From SZUA-186 sp039714155 (GTDB lineage Bacteria; Pseudomonadota; Gammaproteobacteria; UBA9214), in contig JBDLJX010000003.1 in NCBI GenBank assembly GCA_039714155.1, positions 1-63,328 on the forward strand: a DNA stretch of 63,328 nucleotides, in the 5' to 3' direction. Position 1 is the first letter of the stretch, and the number at the start of each line of letters is the position of its first letter. Position numbers and translations under genes: made by a program. Below are positions 42,301-50,392 of the stretch, in pieces. Under the pieces are notes generated by a model. It was not told the DNA's origin. It made no database searches and saw only the letters and a list, made by a program, of their open reading frames with translations.

Positions 42301-43053
42301 TTGAAAGTAATCGCCACATACAACATCAAGGGCGGTGTCGGCAAGACGGCAACCGCGGTTAACCTCGCCTGGCTGGCGGCCCGCGAAGGTGCGCCAACAC
42401 TGGTCTGGGACCTCGATCCCCAGGGCGCCGCAAGCTACTACTTCCGTATCAAACCCAGTATCAAGGGAGGCGGCAAACGCCTGGTTCAGGGCAAGCGGGA
42501 CCTGGATGATTTTATCCGCGGTACCGATTATGAACTGCTCGATCTGCTGCCAGCGGATTTTTCCTACCGGAATATGGATCTTTACCTGGAACAGGCGAAA
42601 AACCCGATACGCCAGCTGCGCAAACTGCTCAAACCCTTCAAGAGTGAATATTACTATGTTTTTCTTGACTGCCCGCCGAGCATTTCCCTGGTATCGGAAA
42701 ACATCTTCGAGGCGACCGACACGGTGCTGGTACCAACCATACCAACCACCCTGTCGTTGCGCACCTACAAGCAGATCCGGAAATTTTTCCGGCAGCACGC
42801 ACTTGACACAGTCAAGATCCTGCCGTTCTTCTCTATGGTCGACCGCCGCAAGCAAATGCACCGCACTATCGTTGACAACCCGCCCGGGTACGTGGAGAAC
42901 CTCCTGCAGAACCATATTCCCTACAACAGTATCGTTGAGCGTATGGGAGACTATCGTGCCCCGCTGGGCGAATTTGCACCCAACAGCCATGCCAGCCGCT
43001 GCTATGAGGCCCTGTGGGAAGATGTCAGACAGCAGTTATCCGGCCAGGAATAA
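42301..43053 (+). CDS. ParA/MinD-like ATPase
   Basis: A 250-residue ParA-type ATPase. The deviant Walker A is KGGVGKTATAVNLAWLA (about 10-26), DLDPQGAA follows, and the Walker B-like part is YYYVFLDCPPSIS. ParA proteins position DNA or cargo on the nucleoid. No ParB is nearby. The TTG at 42301 gives a start directly at the conserved beta-strand; AGGGAACCCCC gives a weak ribosome binding site. A neighbour of CHAD, it could position polyphosphate granules (inference). Confidence 0.85.
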   Translation: MKVIATYNIKGGVGKTATAVNLAWLAAREGAPTLVWDLDPQGAASYYFRIKPSIKGGGKRLVQGKRDLDDFIRGTDYELLDLLPADFSYRNMDLYLEQAKNPIRQLRKLLKPFKSEYYYVFLDCPPSISLVSENIFEATDTVLVPTIPTTLSLRTYKQIRKFFRQHALDTVKILPFFSMVDRRKQMHRTIVDNPPGYVENLLQNHIPYNSIVERMGDYRAPLGEFAPNSHASRCYEALWEDVRQQLSGQE

Positions 43054-43128
43054 GCCGCTTATTTCCAGGGAGTATCCCGGCAACAGCACACCCGCATCCT
43101 GCGGGTCTGAATCCTCACACCGTAATAA

Positions 43129-43142
43129 TTGATCCAGATCAA
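43129..43142 (+). promoter_or_regulatory. FNR/ANR box
   Basis: TTGATCCAGATCAA matches the FNR consensus (TTGAT-N4-ATCAA) at every conserved base. CAATAC at 43162-43167 is a possible -10 at about the distance expected for activation from -41.5. The gene starting at 43251 would be induced at low oxygen. Confidence 0.7.
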
Positions 43143-43250
43143 AAAAACGCCATATATCAGGCAATACTGATTGCTCCTGACTCAGCCTGATGCCAGCATG
43201 TTTAGTTCACTAATCATGTCACCTTGAAAAAATTGAGGGGGTTAAGGAAC

Positions 43251-43601
43251 ATGAAACCAGCCATTATCGATATTCCCGGCATCGGGCCGGCAGCAGCAGA
43301 AACACTGGCCGAACATCGCATCAGGAGTCTTGCCGGCCTTGCCAGGGCATCTGTCGAGAAAATCACCGCCATTCCCGGTTTCAGTGAAGCACGCGCCACC
43401 CAGGTCATCGCAGCCGCCGCCGAGCTGCTTGCCGCATCAGGAACAACCCCGGCAGCCAAAGACGCAGGTGAGGAATCCGGGAAAAAGACCAAGTCTGGCG
43501 GCAAAGGCAAAAAAGACAAGAAGAAAAAAGACAAGGGAAAAGGCAAGAATAAGGGTAAAGGTAAGGGCAAGAACAAGGGAAAGAAGAAAGGCAAGAAATA
43601 G
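43251..43601 (+). CDS. Helix-hairpin-helix protein with lysine-rich tail
   Basis: A 116-residue protein. Residues 1-65 contain two helix-hairpin-helix-like motifs (IIDIPGIGPAAAETLAEHRI; ITAIPGFSEARATQVIAAAA), which bind DNA backbone or other partners. The last 45 residues are nearly all Lys and Gly (KGKGKNKGKGKGKNKGKKKG), a histone-H1-like tail. TAAGGAAC precedes the ATG. A perfect FNR box lies 110 bases upstream. Such a tail could bind DNA or polyphosphate. Family unknown beyond the motif. Confidence 0.75.
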   Translation: MKPAIIDIPGIGPAAAETLAEHRIRSLAGLARASVEKITAIPGFSEARATQVIAAAAELLAASGTTPAAKDAGEESGKKTKSGGKGKKDKKKKDKGKGKNKGKGKGKNKGKKKGKK

Positions 43602-43665
43602 TACTGACGCCACTAACCGGCATCGTCGACTCCTGAAAACCATTTCGGATCAGCCGGCAGTTGCT

Positions 43666-43740
43666 GTGCAGGAGCGGGCTCTAGCCCGCGAACCCTGTCT
43701 CCCCCGGCCACCACTTTCGCCAGTAAGCTGGCTCCTGCAA
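43666..43740. repeat. REP-like inverted pair
   Basis: TGTGCAGGAGCGGGCTCTAG and the facing GCCAGTAAGCTGGCTCCTGC. With the Pho box below and the promoter of pstS, it fills the 420-base gap 43602-44021. Confidence 0.7.
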
Positions 43741-43820
43741 CCAACTGCCCGGGCATGCGACCATTGTGTGCCCATCATATGCACCAGTCATTCCGGCCAC
43801 TCTCGAAATTTATCATCACA

Positions 43821-43839
43821 TGGTAATAAAACGGTAACA
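43821..43839 (+). promoter_or_regulatory. Candidate Pho box before pstS
   Basis: TGGTAAT (43821-43827) and CGGTAAC (43832-43838) lie 11 bases apart, resembling the CTGTAAT/CTGTCAC half-sites of PhoB. TAATAC at about 43893 could be the -10. The match to consensus is moderate. Confidence 0.45.
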
Positions 43840-44021
43840 TTCCGCTGTTATTGTTAGCTAACCTTAAGCTAACGCAAATTTAATATCTCTCTAATACTGA
43901 CCTGACAACACGTCTCTTCAGCGACTGGAATAACCGTCTCCACAAGCTGGAAAGACTGTAAACGCCGGGAGAAAACCGGTGTTTATGTGTAATGCATACA
44001 TATTCAACTGGAGCTGAAATC

Positions 44022-44894
44022 ATGAAACTGAAACTCATTCTTTCCACAACGCTGCTGGTGTCCGCCCTGCTAACCACAATGGCCCCGCAGGCACGCACCC
44101 TGATCCAGAACAAGGGCTCGGATACACTGGTCAATGTCGCCCAGGCCTGGGCAGAAGCCTACCCGAAGGTTAACCCCGATGTCGCTGTTGCTGTCTCCGG
44201 CGGCGGCTCCGGCACGGGCATTGCGGCCATGATCAACGGCACGGTGGATATTGCCAACGCCAGCCGCAAGATGAAGGCCAAGGAGATGAAGCTGGCCAAG
44301 GAAAACGGCCAGTCACCGGTCGAGCATGTCGTCGGCTACGATGCGCTGGCGGTATTCATTCACAGGGACAACCCGGTCAAGTCCATGTCGCTGGCACAAT
44401 TAAAGGACATCTACGGCCGTGACCCCAAGGTCAAAAAGTGGTCGGACATGGGCATCACCGTTCCCGGCTGCAAGGACAAGATTGTGGTGGTGAGCCGGCA
44501 GAACAATTCCGGCACCTACGTCTATTTCAAGGAGACCGTGCTGGGCAAGAAAGGCAAGTATCGCCAGGGAACACTGGATATGCACGGCTCCAAGGATGTT
44601 GTTGACCTGGTCGAGAAGACACCCTGCGCCATCGGCTACAGTGGTCTGGCCTATGCCACGGACCACCTCAAGATGGTCTGCATAGCAAAAGACGGCGCGG
44701 ATGCCTGTGTAAACCCGAGTGTTGGAACAGCCAGCGACCGCAGTTATCCCATTGCCCGTCCGCTGTTCATGTACACCGACGGTGAGCCCAAGGGCGCGAT
44801 CAAGGCCTACATGGACTGGATTCAGAGCGATGCCGGTCAATGTATATTGAAGAAAAAAGGCTACGCCCCAATACGCGCCGTCAAGTGCGACTGA
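44022..44894 (+). CDS. pstS: Periplasmic phosphate-binding protein PstS
   Basis: A 290-residue protein with a signal peptide ending near PQARTL (about 25). Phosphate-site residues are in NKGSDTLV, SGGGSGTGIAAM and ASRKMK, typical of the PstS subclass about 280 residues long. NNSGTYVYFKETVLGK near the middle also matches. It feeds the PstCAB transporter, encoded downstream after phoU. GGAGCTGAAATC precedes the ATG at 44022. The gap to phoU holds a REP pair, so pstS may be expressed more strongly than the rest. Confidence 0.92.
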   Translation: MKLKLILSTTLLVSALLTTMAPQARTLIQNKGSDTLVNVAQAWAEAYPKVNPDVAVAVSGGGSGTGIAAMINGTVDIANASRKMKAKEMKLAKENGQSPVEHVVGYDALAVFIHRDNPVKSMSLAQLKDIYGRDPKVKKWSDMGITVPGCKDKIVVVSRQNNSGTYVYFKETVLGKKGKYRQGTLDMHGSKDVVDLVEKTPCAIGYSGLAYATDHLKMVCIAKDGADACVNPSVGTASDRSYPIARPLFMYTDGEPKGAIKAYMDWIQSDAGQCILKKKGYAPIRAVKCD

Positions 44895-44934
44895 GCTTCA
44901 ATTCTTTACACTGGGTCAGGTTCTTGACCGGTCC

Positions 44935-44984
44935 TGTGGGAGCGCCGTCCCCGGCGCGATTCGCGGCTGGAAGCCGCTCCTGCA
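44935..44984. repeat. REP-like inverted pair between pstS and phoU
   Basis: TGTGGGAGCGCCGTCCCCGG faces TTCGCGGCTGGAAGCCGCTC. Between a highly expressed binding-protein gene and its operon, such hairpins often protect the upstream transcript. Confidence 0.75.
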
Positions 44985-45052
44985 GTAAGAGATTTTGCAA
45001 TGACCGGCATAACTACAAATTTTTTCAAGCTGCAACCACGGGATGCTAGACA

Positions 45053-46138
45053 ATGAGTCACTACGAAGAACGTCTGGAAAGAGACCTGGCCGCCATCCGC
45101 GTACAGGTGGCAGACATGGCCGCCCTGGTGGAAACAGGGGTCAAGAATGCCATGCACGCACTGCAAACCGGCAATAGCAAGCTCGCATCCGCCACCGTAC
45201 TTGCAGACCACCCGATCAACCGCTCCATGCGGTGGATCGACCAGTTATGTCATAAATTCATTGCCCTGCACCTGCCGAGCGCGGGTCATCTGCGGTTGCT
45301 GTCCTCCGTGATCCGGGCAAACATCGAACTGGAACGGATCGGAGATTACGCCGTCACCATCGCCCGCGAGGCATTACAACTGTCGGCACCTCCGTCAGGA
45401 CCAATGTCCCGTGAACTGGAACGTGTCGGCAGCGAGACGCAACTCATGCTGGGCCAGTCCATCAAGGCCTTTAACGAGCTCAATCCTGAAATGGCAAAAG
45501 GCACCATGATCATGGAAGAGCAGATGGAGAATGACCTGGACATCATCTATTCCGAGTTGATGGCCAATGACGACCGGGATGCGGTCAAGAACCTGCTGGC
45601 GATGTTCGCCGTTTTCACCCAGCTGAAACGGATCGCAGACCAGGCCAAGAACCTCTGCGAGGAAACGGTTTTCGCCGCTACCGGTGACACCAAGGCACCC
45701 AAGGTCTACAACATCCTGTTCATTGACGAGGACAACAGTTGTCAAAGCCAGATCGCCGAGGCCATTGCCCGCAAGAACTTTCCCGAAAGCGGCAACTACA
45801 CCAGCGCCGGGCGGCAACCTGCCGCCGGGCTGAATCCTGCCATGGTGGAATTTCTTGACAGCCATGGCGTAAGCCTTGCTGACACCGCCAAACCCAGACC
45901 CCTTGACATGACCCCGCTGGAACTGACCACACAGCATTTCATCGTCAGCCTGCAGGGCACGGTCAACTCCTACTTCGACCTGATCCCCTTCCACACCACC
46001 CCTCTGGAGTGGGACGTCGGTCCCGCCCCGGAGAGTAGTGATGAAGCCGGCATCAAGCGAATGGAAGAACTCTACCGTGACACGGCCGTCCAGGTTCGTG
46101 ACCTGATGGAAGCCCTGCGCGGTAAGGAAGCGCCTTGA
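45053..46138 (+). CDS. phoU: PhoU fused to a degenerate low-molecular-weight phosphatase domain
   Basis: A 361-residue protein. Residues 1-205 are PhoU (two helical PhoU repeats with RIGDYAV and RIADQAKN), the phosphate-signalling adaptor between Pst and PhoR. Residues about 218-330 fold like LMW-PTP/ArsC: ILFIDEDNSCQSQIAEAI aligns with ILFVCxGNSCRSQ. The catalytic Cys is replaced by Asp225, the Arg by Gln231, and the general-acid Asp in the WxxxDP loop by Gly (EWDVGPAP). So it cannot be a phosphatase; it may sense a phospho-ligand. One base precedes pstC. Confidence 0.88.
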   Translation: MSHYEERLERDLAAIRVQVADMAALVETGVKNAMHALQTGNSKLASATVLADHPINRSMRWIDQLCHKFIALHLPSAGHLRLLSSVIRANIELERIGDYAVTIAREALQLSAPPSGPMSRELERVGSETQLMLGQSIKAFNELNPEMAKGTMIMEEQMENDLDIIYSELMANDDRDAVKNLLAMFAVFTQLKRIADQAKNLCEETVFAATGDTKAPKVYNILFIDEDNSCQSQIAEAIARKNFPESGNYTSAGRQPAAGLNPAMVEFLDSHGVSLADTAKPRPLDMTPLELTTQHFIVSLQGTVNSYFDLIPFHTTPLEWDVGPAPESSDEAGIKRMEELYRDTAVQVRDLMEALRGKEAP

Positions 46139-46139
46139 T

Positions 46140-47072
46140 ATGCCCGACCAGCAGCTGACAGAGAGAGCCAGCATGACGGCATTCGATCGTCGCAACGCCG
46201 ACTGGTATATCGACAAGCTGGTCCAGGTGCTGGTCTTCATCGGCGGCATCTCGGCCATCATCTTTGTCGTCGGTATCTTTGCCTTCGTCACCAAGGAAGG
46301 CTTCGGTTTCATTCTCGACCGCTTCGATTTCCAGGAATTCTTCACCTCCCCCTACTGGTACCCCGCCGAAGAGGAGGATCCTGAATATGGTATCCTGGCG
46401 CTGATCGCGGGCACGGCCAGTGTCACCGGACTGGCCATGCTGGTGGCCATCCCGTTTTCACTGGGCGCGGCGATCTATGTCGCCGAATTTGCCAGCGGCA
46501 AGACCCGGGAGACCCTCAAGGTACTGGTGGAACTGCTGGCCGCCATCCCCTCGGTGGTATGGGGCTTCATCGGTCTCAGCATCATGAACCCGCTGATCAT
46601 ACAAGTCTTTGACGTCCCGGTGGGACTGAATGTACTGAACGCCGGCATTATCCTCGGACTGATGGCCGCACCCATCATGACATCCATCGCCGAGGATGCT
46701 CTCAAGGCGGTGCCCGACCGTTACCGGGAAGCCGCTGAAGCCATGGGCGCCACCCGCTGGCAGGTCATCTACAAGACTGTGTTACCGGCCGCCAAGAATG
46801 GCCTGCTGGGTGCTGTCCTGCTGGGTGTCGGCCGGGGTTTCGGCGAAACCATGGCCGTGCTGATGGCCACCGGTCACTCGATCAACATCCCGCACAGCAT
46901 CTTCGACTCGGTGCGCGCCCTGACGGCCACCATTGCCGCGGAACTGGGTGAAACCGCCGTCGGTTCCGATCACTACCAGGTACTGTTCACCATCGGCATC
47001 TTCCTGTTCCTGATCACTTTCGTTATTAACCTCACCGCCGATCTGATCGTGCGTGGCGTACGCAAGGGGTAG
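46140..47072 (+). CDS. pstC: Phosphate ABC transporter permease PstC
   Basis: A 310-residue inner-membrane permease with six membrane helices. The cytosolic coupling motif EAAEAMGATRWQVIYKTVLP (about 199-218) fits the EAA loop. LAAIPSVVWGFIGL is typical for PstC. It is one base after phoU and 9 bases before pstA. The protein imports phosphate together with PstA and the PstB pair. Confidence 0.93.
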   Translation: MPDQQLTERASMTAFDRRNADWYIDKLVQVLVFIGGISAIIFVVGIFAFVTKEGFGFILDRFDFQEFFTSPYWYPAEEEDPEYGILALIAGTASVTGLAMLVAIPFSLGAAIYVAEFASGKTRETLKVLVELLAAIPSVVWGFIGLSIMNPLIIQVFDVPVGLNVLNAGIILGLMAAPIMTSIAEDALKAVPDRYREAAEAMGATRWQVIYKTVLPAAKNGLLGAVLLGVGRGFGETMAVLMATGHSINIPHSIFDSVRALTATIAAELGETAVGSDHYQVLFTIGIFLFLITFVINLTADLIVRGVRKG

Positions 47073-47081
47073 GTACTAATC

Positions 47082-47951
47082 ATGTTCGAGACATCCGCAC
47101 TCAATATCAAAAACCAGCGGGTCCAGCGACTGTTTAATATCCTGTTCCTGCTGATGACCATGTTGCTGATTTTGCCGGTGCTGCTGATACTCGGGACCCT
47201 GGTTGCAAAAGGCGGCTCGGTCATCTCGATCGATTTCCTGTTCACCGCCCCGACCGACGGCATGACCGCAGGCGGCCTGTTCCCTGCCCTGCTGGGCACC
47301 GTCTGGCTGGTGGCGGTGGCGCTGCTGATCTCCGTGCCGCTGGGAATCGCAGCCGCCATCTATCTCAGCGAGTACGCAGGCAACAACTGGTTCACCCGCA
47401 TCATCAACCTGGCCATTATCAACCTGGCCGGCGTACCGTCGATCGTGCACGCCCTGTTCGGTGTCGGCGCCTTCGTGCTATTTTTCGGCTTTGGCACCAG
47501 CATCCTCGCGGCCAGCCTGACGCTGGCCATCATGACCCTGCCGGTGGTGATTGTGGCGACCCGCGAATCCCTGCAGGCGGTCCCGCATGCGTTTCGCGAG
47601 GCCTGCTGGAACATGGGCGCCACCCGCTGGCAGACCATTCGCCGCGTGGTGCTGCCCAATGCCGTCTCCGGCATCCTGACCGGTGTCATTCTCGAGGTAT
47701 CGCGCACCTCCGGTGAGACCGCGCCCATCATGTTCACCGGCGCCGTATTCTTCACGCCGTTCCTGCCACAGGGGATCTTTGACCAGACCATGGCCATGTC
47801 CCTGCACCTGTTCGTGGTATCGACGCAGGTCCCCGGCGTCCCCGAAGACCTGCCTTACGGTGTGGCCCTGGTGCTCATCGCCATGGTACTGCTGATGAAC
47901 AGCATCTCCATCGCCTTCCGTACCTGGTTGCGGGGTAAAAAGAAATGGTAG
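47082..47951 (+). CDS. pstA: Phosphate ABC transporter permease PstA
   Basis: A 289-residue permease with six membrane helices. INLAGVPSIVHALFGVGAFV and the EAA loop REACWNMGATRWQTIRRVVL are typical. It overlaps the first pstB by 7 bases, so the two should be co-translated. No defect visible. Confidence 0.93.
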   Translation: MFETSALNIKNQRVQRLFNILFLLMTMLLILPVLLILGTLVAKGGSVISIDFLFTAPTDGMTAGGLFPALLGTVWLVAVALLISVPLGIAAAIYLSEYAGNNWFTRIINLAIINLAGVPSIVHALFGVGAFVLFFGFGTSILAASLTLAIMTLPVVIVATRESLQAVPHAFREACWNMGATRWQTIRRVVLPNAVSGILTGVILEVSRTSGETAPIMFTGAVFFTPFLPQGIFDQTMAMSLHLFVVSTQVPGVPEDLPYGVALVLIAMVLLMNSISIAFRTWLRGKKKW

Positions 47952-48748
47952 CCGGTATGCAGACAGCCGCACCTGCACCGGTAGCGGAACAAGTACCCAT
48001 CAAACTGGAAGTGCGCAACCTGTCCATTCGCTATGGCGATACAGCCGCACTCAGTGACGTCAGCCTGGACATCCGTGAACACGAAATCTTCGGCATCATC
48101 GGTCCGGCCAATGCCGGCAAGACCTCGTTCCTGAAAACGCTGAACCGCATGGACACGTTCAACTCCAGTATGCATGTCGGCGGTGAAATCCTGTTCAACG
48201 GTCTTGATATCCACCGCCTGAAAAATGTCTATGCATTGCGTTCCCGTATCGGTGTGGTATTCCCCCTGCCGGTCGGTCTGCCAATGACGATTTATGACAA
48301 CGTGGCCCTCGCCCCGCGCCTGTCAGGTATGAAAAAAAAGACCGACCTCGACATCATCGTCGAGCGCTGCCTGACCCGCGCCGCACTCTGGGATGAGGTC
48401 AAGGACCGGCTGACTTCCCTCGGCAGTCTGCTCTCCGGTGGCCAGCAGCAGCGCCTGACGATCGCCCGCGCGCTGTCCCAGGAACCGGAAGTGCTGATGC
48501 TCGACGAGTTCTCCATCGCCGTCGACCCGGTGACGACCATGCGCATCGAGGATGTCCTCAAGGAACTGAAACAGGAAATGACCATCATCCTGGTCACCAA
48601 CCTGGTACAGCAGGCGCGGCGTCTTGCCAGCCGAACCGCATTTTTCCTCAATGGCGAGTGCGTGGAAATCGGCGCGACCGAGGACCTGTTTACCGGCGAG
48701 GTCAAGGACCAGCGCACCCGGGATTACGTCGAGGGACGGTTTGGATAA
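47945..48748 (+). CDS. pstB: PstB-like ATPase 1: intact signature, degenerate Q- and H-loops
   Basis: A 267-residue ABC ATPase. Walker A is GPANAGKTS (about 53-61) and Walker B LMLDEFS (about 184). The signature LSGGQQQR (163-170) is perfect. The Q-loop Gln is replaced by Pro (VVFPLPVGLP, about 107), and the H-loop His by Asn (ILVTNLVQQA, about 219). These residues activate ATP hydrolysis, so this copy alone would be poor. Together with PstB 2 it would make one normal site and one degenerate one. The ATG overlaps the pstA stop. Confidence 0.87.
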   Translation: MVAGMQTAAPAPVAEQVPIKLEVRNLSIRYGDTAALSDVSLDIREHEIFGIIGPANAGKTSFLKTLNRMDTFNSSMHVGGEILFNGLDIHRLKNVYALRSRIGVVFPLPVGLPMTIYDNVALAPRLSGMKKKTDLDIIVERCLTRAALWDEVKDRLTSLGSLLSGGQQQRLTIARALSQEPEVLMLDEFSIAVDPVTTMRIEDVLKELKQEMTIILVTNLVQQARRLASRTAFFLNGECVEIGATEDLFTGEVKDQRTRDYVEGRFG

Positions 48749-49552
48749 ATGATGAATACAAGCAGCCAGGCAGTCATTGATAATCCGGTGGAATATGCCA
48801 TCCAGACAGAGCGATTGAATCTCTGGTATGGCACGTTTCAGGCGCTGTTCGATATCGATCTCGACATCAAGCAAGGCATCATCACTTCCCTCATCGGACC
48901 TTCCGGGTGCGGCAAATCAACCTTCCTGCGCAGTGTCAACCGCATTAATGAACGGCTCGGTTATGTGCGCATCGAGGGTTCGATCAATGTCTTCGACCAC
49001 AACATCTATGACCCGGCTGTCGAACTTGTACAGGTGCGCAAACAGATCGGCATGGTCTTCCAGCGACCAAACCCGCTACCGATTTCCATCCGCGACAACG
49101 TGCTGTTCGGCTACAACCTGCATTCGGAAGGCAAACGTGCCTCGCGCAGTGAACAGGATGATATCGCCGAGGACGCCCTTCGCCAGGTACTGTTATGGGA
49201 CAAGGTCAAGGACCGGCTGGACAGCAAGGGCACCGAACTCTCGCTGGAGGAACAGCAGAAACTCTGTATCGCCCGCCTGCTGCCCGTCAAGCCCGGCTTG
49301 CTGCTGATGGATGAACCCTGCTCCGCGCTCGACCCCAAGGGCACCGAGGCCGTGGAAGAGCTGATATGGGAACTGCGCGGCAAGTACACCATCCTCATCG
49401 TGACCCACAACATGGCCCAGGCGCGTCGCGCCAGCGAAGAATGCATCTTTATGCTGATGGGCAAGGTGGTGGAACACACGGCCACCGAAGACATGTTTGT
49501 CACACCCCGGAAACAGGAAACGGCGGACTACATCGAAGGCCGTTACGGCTAG
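48749..49552 (+). CDS. pstB: PstB-like ATPase 2: intact Walker/Q/H, degenerate signature
   Basis: A 267-residue ABC ATPase encoded directly after ATPase 1 (no gap). Walker A GPSGCGKST (50-58), Q-loop Gln105 in MVFQRPNPLP, Walker B LLLMDEP and H-loop His220 in IVTHNM are intact. The signature, normally LSGGQ, is LSLEEQ (about 164-169), a strong change at the site contacting ATP bound to the partner. The two proteins are thus complementary, as in asymmetric heterodimeric ABC transporters. The usual single PstB appears replaced by this pair. Confidence 0.88.
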   Translation: MMNTSSQAVIDNPVEYAIQTERLNLWYGTFQALFDIDLDIKQGIITSLIGPSGCGKSTFLRSVNRINERLGYVRIEGSINVFDHNIYDPAVELVQVRKQIGMVFQRPNPLPISIRDNVLFGYNLHSEGKRASRSEQDDIAEDALRQVLLWDKVKDRLDSKGTELSLEEQQKLCIARLLPVKPGLLLMDEPCSALDPKGTEAVEELIWELRGKYTILIVTHNMAQARRASEECIFMLMGKVVEHTATEDMFVTPRKQETADYIEGRYG

Positions 49553-49567
49553 CCCGCACAGATTGCC

Positions 49568-49641
49568 TGGCCCGGATGGAGTGTAACGGAATCCGGGAAA
49601 CTTGTTCCAAATAAGGCCCCGGATTCCGGCCCCTGGCTTAC
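49568..49641. repeat. CCCGGAT/ATCCGGG dispersed repeat
   Basis: GCCCGGATGGAGTGTAACGG, then AATCCGGG, followed by CCCCGGATTCCGG, the same family as at 5246 and 21809. It separates pstB 2 from phoB. Confidence 0.6.
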
Positions 49642-49685
49642 ACCCCTCTTTGATTTGCTGACCACCTGCCATATCCTTGCATACC

Positions 49686-50372
49686 ATGTCCTGCATCCTG
49701 GTTGTCGATGATGATCCCGCCATCCGCGAAATGGTCGGCATGGCACTGGCCCGCGAAAGATACGAAGTCCTTGAAGCCGGGAGCGCGCTGGAAGCACGTC
49801 AGATAATCACTTCCCGAAAGCCTGACCTGATACTTCTCGACTGGATGCTGCCTGGACAATCGGGATTCGAATTCGCCCGTACATTGCAGAGGGATTCCGT
49901 TCACAAGCAGATTCCCGTCATCATGTTAACGGCGCGGGACCAGGAAGAAGACAAGGTGGCCGCACTGGAGGCCGGCGCGGATGATTATGTAGCCAAACCT
50001 TTCTCGGTCTCCGAACTGCTGGCACGCATCAAGGCCGTGCTGCGCCGCACCACCCGGGATACCGACGGGGAAATCCTGGCAAGCGATACGCTGCGCCTGG
50101 ACCCGGCAAGTCACCGGGTCAGCATCAATGACACCCCGCTGGAACTGACGCCCATGGAGTTTCAGTTACTGCTGTTCTTCATGACACACCCGGAGCGGGT
50201 TTACAGCCGTCAGCAATTGATCGACCGGGTCTGGGGAACCAGTGTCTATGTAGAGGAACGCACCGTCGATGTTCACATTCGCCGCTTGCGCAAGACCCTG
50301 GAGCCGTCAGGACACGACCGGCTGGTGCAAACGGTTCGTGGTAGCGGCTACCGCTTCTCCACACACGATTGA
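49686..50372 (+). CDS. phoB: Phosphate-response regulator PhoB
   Basis: A 228-residue OmpR-family regulator. The receiver has Asp8-Asp10, the phospho-acceptor Asp52 (LILLDWMLP), Thr in MLTARD and Lys in YVAKPF. The winged helix ends GSGYRFSTHD, typical of PhoB, with a recognition helix VDVHIRRLRKTLE. The ATG at 49686 gives the conserved MSCILVVDDD; a TTG at 49677 is possible. It should bind Pho boxes such as those suggested at 25420 and 43821. PhoR follows. Confidence 0.92.
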   Translation: MSCILVVDDDPAIREMVGMALARERYEVLEAGSALEARQIITSRKPDLILLDWMLPGQSGFEFARTLQRDSVHKQIPVIMLTARDQEEDKVAALEAGADDYVAKPFSVSELLARIKAVLRRTTRDTDGEILASDTLRLDPASHRVSINDTPLELTPMEFQLLLFFMTHPERVYSRQQLIDRVWGTSVYVEERTVDVHIRRLRKTLEPSGHDRLVQTVRGSGYRFSTHD

Positions 50373-50392
50373 GCACGGAATCTCTCCATTCC

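Noticed and set aside
42301..43053. Plasmid partition locus
   Set aside because: The ParA-like gene has no ParB or replication gene near it and sits in a chromosomal phosphate cluster.
43214..43594. A Phe/Leu/Pro-rich open frame opposite the lysine-tail gene
   Set aside because: It is the complement of a Lys/Gly codon run; low complexity only.
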